Of a stretch of 64,000 bases of DNA, positions 58,601 to 64,000 are shown one piece after another (position 1 is the first letter of the stretch; every line of letters begins with the position of its first letter). The position numbers and the translations under genes are program-made. The DNA comes from Uloborus plumipes (lineage: Eukaryota; Arthropoda; Arachnida; Araneae; Uloboridae): assembly GCA_038373865.1 (NCBI GenBank), contig JAXGGA010001048.1, forward strand, positions 93,501 through 157,500, read 5' to 3'. The notes under the pieces were generated by a model. It did not search any database, was not told where the DNA came from, and saw only the letters and a list, made by a program, of their open reading frames with translations.

Positions 58601-60980
58601 TTTCTAGCCGAATTCAAATCCAAACTTGCATCACCAAAAAAATCTTAAATGATTTTTGTGCGTACTCCATAATTTAGCCATACTTCAGCAAGATTCAAAA
58701 GTAGACGCCATTAAAAAAAAATTTCACCGCTATCAGAAAAAAAATAATCTAGTAACTCATGATTTTGCTGTTATTCAAAAAATTACTTTAAAAAGCGGGA
58801 TTTTACGTTCTTTCTGTCGAGTGATTCGCAGGGTTCAGCCAGTTAATTTATATTTTAAATATTTACCTCGTTTTATTCAATGAATTTAGTTTTTCAGAAC
58901 TGGTTTGTTATTGAACACTCGGAAAATATAGTTTTTGGCATAAACAGTATAAATGCAGTGAGAGAGCCAAGTTCGTTTGTTATTTGGAGATTGTTTTGAA
59001 AACTGTTAAAGTATTCGGAGCATTTTAACTGAGCGATTACCTTAGTACCGTTAAACTCAAAATACTTGTAATCTTCTATTTTATATATTAGTTTCAACAA
59101 AAAATGAAACAAGATTGTAACTGTATGTCAACTTCAAAATACGAATAGTATTATTAATAAAGTAGTAATTATCTATACCACTTCATTTAAAATGTGTAGT
59201 GGAACTATTATTTGGAAGGAAAAAAAAAATATCCTTAGTGTTATGAAGTTAAAGTACTAAAATAACTTTATTATTGTCATTTGAAGTTTAAATTTCGTTC
59301 GTTAGTTAGGGAAATTTAACATTTGTGAAATTCTGGCGACGTGAGAAAGGGTATATATTTATCTTTGGTCCCAATTCTAGCTTGCAATAATTGTTCTCGG
59401 TTTATTTATAAGGAGGGAAAATCTTAATTTTATCAAATAATACTATGTAGAATTATAGATTTTTAATTAACAACGTATTTAACATCTAAATTGAAAATTA
59501 AATCCAAGCGAAGTTAACAGGGAATTTTAACTACTTACAGTGAATGATTAATGTTTTTTTTCAATTGGAGAAATGAGTTTTAAACAGTTTTGCTTGTGCA
59601 AAATGTGTCATGTGACTATTTTTAAGGCCACACACACATGTTTTTATTGCAGAAAAGATCAATAAAAAATATTAGCTACCTTAAATTTGCTTTAGCACTG
59701 TCTAAATTTCAAATTCATATCATTCATTGTTTTGAGGACTGTTCTTTCTGTCATCAAACATTCAAAAAGTTTCTCCCATAACGGCATGAATCGGCGATTC
59801 TGTAGCTATTTTGAAATTTGGATAAAACTAAGCTTCCGACGAGCTTGATACTTAAGAGCTTGATAACTTTAAATGAAACTGACGAAACGCGTATAATATC
59901 AAGCTAGGCAGGAAATAAAATGCAAGCTTGTGTTTAAACCTGAACTTTCCTTTGGAACATATTTCAAGATGTTTGGCTAGCAATTTTGTATAATGAAAAT
60001 TTAAAACACATGCACACATTCGAAAATGCTGCTTCACTGTCTGTTTTATTTCGATTTCACATTTAATAGTATATCCCAACAGAAAAAAACTAAAGGGACG
60101 TTTAATAAATAGAAATTTTAAGTTGCGTCACGAGTTTTTTACTCAGAAAATGTTTTTAGAATCAAAGGAAATTTTACAGCCGATACAAAATGAAACTTGA
60201 AATTATATGCACTAGTGCTTCAAATACTTCACAGTTCATATAAAGTTTTTGGAAAACTTTCATTCATCTCATAAAATATAATTTAAGTAGTCAACAATTC
60301 TTTTTGATCATTGTAAATAAAAAATAACGATGTAGTTTACATATTGTATGTCATTAAAAACTTTGTAACTAGTGTCATGTTGAATGAAAAGCATAATTTT
60401 TACCTTTTGTTTGACATGTAGCTTGAGTTTATGTTATTTTAACTGGAGAGTTCTGTTATAAAATTTAACGAATTTCTTGGTGATGAAAATGCTGAATGCA
60501 TTTTGTTTGTAAAATCTAAAGTCGCTTAATTATTGTGCAGTTTTTCGCTTCTTCAAATAAAGTCATTGTGTGTATATGATTGATTTGCAGAATTTTTCCG
60601 CACAAAACTTCCATTATTTGAGTCGTGTAATTCAAAGTGTTGTAAAGATTAATACCTAATGTGTTGGTCAGAAAGTAATTGTTTGTATCTACAAAACCCA
60701 AGTTTGTGTGCAGCAACTTAGTTTAATACTAGTTTTGATTCTCGAGTTCGTATAAGTGTTATATATAGTGTTGTATAATTTTGTGTTGAAAAATTGACTG
60801 AATAAATGTAATTTAGTGAAATCTTTGTCATTTTTTGTATAAATACAAAATTTGGAAAACTGTACGCATTAGTATTTTTTAAAAGTTCATCTTCAGTACA
60901 GTATTCAAAATTGTCTTGAATTTTCAAAAAAGGAACCTTATACAGAAAGGTTTTTGACAAATTTTGAGGGGCACATAATA
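58601..60980. other. non-coding, AT-rich
   Basis: About 2.4 kb with only short chance frames (for example 58656-58883 and 58894-59112), no domain, no repeat boundary. Confidence 0.5.
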
Positions 60981-60982
60981 TA

Positions 60983-61345
60983 CAGTAATCGACAAAATTA
61001 TAGGCTCAATTTTTTTAATTATGTCAAACGATAAAATGACTTAATACAATAAAGTTTAGTAAATTGCTATTCCCTATACAACTGTAATTTTCCTATTTTT
61101 TCCGTTGTTAAAGAAACTTTTTTTTATGGTTTTATTTTGTATCCAGAATAACTTAATTTTAAATGAATGTTTTTAATTTTGTCGAATCGTTAAATACTTC
61201 TCTTTTTTCATTGCAATTCAGAGGATTTTCCAAATGTCTAGAGATTTAACACTTACTGAAAATGTGGGCAAAATTATAGCCTACAAAGATCTTCAAAAAA
61301 GCTCGAAGCTAAATTTAAGAATGGGTTAAGTGCTCTCGAGGAGCA
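60983..61345 (+). mobile_element. Tc1-like transposon, 5' end only
   Basis: After TA the element starts CAGTAATCGACAAAATTATA, a typical Tc1-type terminus. An ATG at 61234 opens MSRDLTLTENVGKIIAYKDL, the start of the first helix-turn-helix of a Tc1 transposase, and stops about 32 codons in. The 3' part and right TIR are absent. Confidence 0.75.
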
Positions 61346-61703
61346 GAAAAATGTTCGTTGGTTGGCATTTTGCTATCAATTTGACATAGAACATCTTCTC
61401 GGGCAAATGAAAAGTGAACTAAGCTTTGTGCTAAAATTTTATTGAACAGAAAAACCAATGTAAATAAAACACAAATTTGAGTTCAACCAATTGCTATTTC
61501 AAGGCTACAACCCAGGTAGCACATATAAACTTTAAACGTTTTAGGAACTTTTTTAAGCGTGCTACTACGAGTGTGCTACTTGGGAATGGAGTCTTTTCAT
61601 CAGTGCACGGAGCCTTACTGACGAGGAGCCTCAATTGTAGCCTTGCAATAGCTATTTGCTGTTCTCTCTACCTAATTTGCGCCTTATGAACGTTGGTTTT
61701 TAA
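61346..61703. other. non-coding
   Basis: No gene recognised. A hydrophobic chance frame (61477-61689) has no domain. Confidence 0.4.
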
Positions 61704-62135
61704 CCCCTTCCCGGCTTATCCTGAGCTGGACTCGGGCAAGCGAAATGTTCCATTCTGGCTCATCCCGAGTGTAGCTCGGGCACGGTGAAAATTAACACTA
61801 CACAACCAGTCTTTCAAGAATTATTTCACATGTCCCTTTTATGGTTTCGGATGCTTTTATTTACTATTGTTGCTACTAGATAACATAACTATACAGTGTT
61901 TTGAGCTGTAGATTTAAGATAAGAGTAGGCGCCGAATCCAAAGTATAATGATTTTTGCCATACTTTGCAGGTAAATACTCATTTATTTAAATAGATATTT
62001 TTACAGTTATTTTTAGGAAATGTTGCATGCGAATGATGCTGTTATGTTTAAAAGGATATGTATGTATGAAAATAAGCATAAAAAAATTGACATTTTTTTA
62101 TCCGTAATCCCGAAATAAAATGAGCCTCGAAGGGG
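61704..62135. mobile_element. piggyBac-like MITE
   Basis: TTAA flanks both ends (61700-61703 and 62136-62139). Termini CCCCTTCCCGGCTTAT and, reversed, CCCCTTCGAGGCTCAT form an imperfect TIR. TTAA targeting with CCC... ends is the piggyBac signature. The left half has two related blocks (GAGCTGGACTCGGGCA and GAGTGTAGCTCGGGCA). It is non-coding. Confidence 0.75.
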
Positions 62136-62274
62136 TTAACTTCAATTATCTTCTCGGGTAATATTTTTCAGCACTTTGTTGGTAAGAGTTAATCTAGTCA
62201 TTTCAATATATTTTAAACCCCAATGTAAGAAGATTAATGTCTTGGGAAAATTAGAAAAATGCAACTTAAAAATT

Positions 62275-62521
62275 GAAGGGCCAGGGGGAAAAAAGATGAA
62301 TCACTTTTTCGTCAATTTTGAGATATTAGCGCTATCTAGGAACTGTGAAGGACTAGTATCATCTGGTAGAACAACAAAGTTGAAAAAAGATGAGAAACAA
62401 CCGAAATGTTTTTGAAAACTCGAAAAACTACATAAGGAGCTACAAGAAATCAAACTTTGTTCTTCGTTTTTCTCGAAATCGCTTTTTGGTCACTTACATC
62501 TTTCTTCTCCCTGGCCCTTCA
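62275..62521. mobile_element. short TIR element (GAAGGGCCAGGG)
   Basis: GAAGGGCCAGGGGGAAAAAAG at the left is mirrored by CTTTCTTCTCCCTGGCCCTT at the right, with AATT on both outer sides. AATT is itself palindromic, so it may be part of the TIR or a target duplication. The length of about 250 bp suits a MITE; superfamily not assigned. Confidence 0.65.
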
Positions 62522-62525
62522 ATTG

Positions 62526-64000
62526 CAAATCATCCTAAAATAAAACCAGACAAAATATTCCTACAACAATCCAAAAAGTGAGAAAGTTGCATTTGTATAG
62601 AAAATAGCAATTAATTCTATTTTCTGTTTTAAGTCTTCTGTTAATTAGCATAATTTAAAATGAAAGATAACAATACCTAATGGGATATATTGTCGTATTT
62701 TCCAGTCAGAAAACGTATTTATGAGAACCAGCAGCTTGCAGTTTCATAAAAATTTATTTTTTGGTTCATCTGTTTATAGTTGGTGCTTTTTTTAAAAAAT
62801 GACAAAGGATAAACAATGGCAACGTAGTTACATGTTACAGCTTTAAAGAAATTTATTCGAACAAAAGTTTGCTATAATTCAGGACACTTTTTTTCTTTCA
62901 CTTGATACTTCTGTCTAGATTTCACTTAATAAAATATTAAAGCTTTACATTTAAAAAATTGCAATGTTTTATTAGCTGATAGTTAAATTGAACTTAGCCC
63001 TATTTAATCAGCAACAAGTTTTTATTGTAACAGTAATGTCATTTGGTTAAGTTGTGATTAAAACGAAGTAAATCTTTTTGAAATTAAAATGTTGCCAATC
63101 GGCCTATATTTTAGTACAAAATGAAGCAACTATAGCTAATGGAAAAACGGTTAATATTTGAGCTTTAAATTCACTTATTCGAAGTTCTTTTTCTTTTACA
63201 GTAATTCAGGATTTTACTTTTGAGTTTATACTTACGTGCATGTTTCACGCAATAATAAAATATTCAATTTGAATTTTTTAAAATTATTTTACTGTAACTC
63301 AAATTCTAAAATTAAATTTAAAACTATTTTTAATTATTCATCCCTATGTTAATGGGGAAAACTTAAAGTAGGTTCAATTCTGACTAAAACAAAAAAAAAT
63401 TAAGTTTATAATTTTATCTACCACTGTAGAACACAATCCAATTAAATTTTTTCCACTCTAAAAGAAATATATTTAATACAGTGGCTGTTGCTTATGAATG
63501 TTTGCTTTCAAGGTTTGATGCAATAAAGCAAAAATGCGCGATTAATATTTTAATTAGGAATTCTATGTATAATCAGGAATTCTACTATAAAAGCCATACT
63601 TAATTTTTAGTCCAGCAAAATAAAGTTTTGTTGGAAGAATGCAGATTCAAAATATGTATTCTTTGTATAAAAATGTCAAATTCTAACTTATTTTCTTCCA
63701 AAAATGTATCTACTGTTAGATGCTAAAAAATGTAATTTCGACTTTTCCTCAGTGTCTAAAATTTGAAGACCGGGATTCGCACCTCGTTTCTCCAATGTTA
63801 ATGCTTTCGCAGAAGTCCGGTTGGCACTGTCTCTTTATCTCACTAGTTCAATTTAACTTTCCTCGAGAAAACTGCCACTAAAAGAAAAAAAAACCCTACT
63901 TTACCCTCTTTACACAATTTCAAAAAAAAAAAAAAAAAAAACCTAAGGCAAAGAAAAGCCTTACTCTGCTGCCCTACGTGTTAGTGGGGAAATATAGTTA
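62526..64000. other. non-coding, AT-rich
   Basis: No gene recognised. A decayed tRNA-like stretch on the minus strand (63765-63845, with GTGCGAATCCCGG as a B-box-like block) may be a SINE remnant. Poly-A at 63923-63942. Confidence 0.4.

Noticed and set aside
1..64000. CRISPR array, bacterial operon, rRNA gene or integrated virus
   Set aside because: No regularly spaced short repeats with unique spacers, no ribosome-binding-site-led gene clusters, no rRNA-like stretch, and no capsid or viral polymerase motif seen. The tandem array at 17.8-18.7 kb has no spacers.

Overview
This is AT-rich animal nuclear DNA, almost certainly arthropod and plausibly a chelicerate such as a spider. That taxon is inferred from transposon and SINE style and from the one host gene, not from a database match. 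There are no bacterial-style operons, no ribosomal RNA genes and no CRISPR arrays. Most long open frames are chance or lie inside decayed transposons.

The only host gene I can support is a DEG/ENaC-type sodium channel (pickpocket/ASIC/degenerin superfamily) on the minus strand. Four exons lie at 33247(or 33295)-32969, 26224-25959, 23273-23161 and 23006-22843. All splice sites are GT/AG and all phases agree. The spliced product gives about 274 residues: cytosolic N-terminus with the His-Gly gating motif, first membrane helix, and the first part of the extracellular domain. The exons for the rest of the extracellular domain, the second helix and the selectivity filter were not found and probably lie to the left or outside the window. 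Introns of 6.7, 2.7 and 0.15 kb hold several transposons.

The rest is mainly a mosaic of mobile elements. 1-13 kb: a back-to-back pair of 303-bp MITEs, another inverted-repeat element, two copies of a CACTG-ended MITE, and a GC-richer patch at 1.0-1.45 kb that may be a promoter or first exon. 13-20 kb: copy 1 of a 2-kb transposon ending in GGGCAATTCCA, the 3' end of a CR1-like LINE, a 430-bp hairpin, a five-unit tandem array, and small MITEs. 20-36 kb: tRNA-derived SINEs, RTE-like LINE 3' ends, a 2.5-kb hAT element and a mariner MITE inside channel introns, and more hairpins. 36-48 kb: a pogo-like element with a nested 651-bp fold-back MITE, a dead Tc1 element, and a hAT-like element with a second copy of the same fold-back nested in it. 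48-56 kb: copy 2 of the GGGCAATTCCA transposon (inverted relative to copy 1), another 2.5-kb hAT-like element, and a third, divergent GGGCAATTCCA element. 56-64 kb: a second SINE copy, a direct repeat, a Tc1 5' end, a piggyBac-like MITE and a small TIR element.

The most interesting structure is the GGGCAATTCCA group. Three elements share termini and each has its own 4-bp target duplication (CAAT, TATA, AGAA). Two of them keep recognisable remains of the same transposase C-terminus. Each carries many internal copies of a short motif: GTAACTTACGTTAC in one subfamily and GTGTCGGACGTAAA in the other, with a shared ACGTAA core. A second notable result is a pair of fold-back MITEs whose central segment has flipped between copies.
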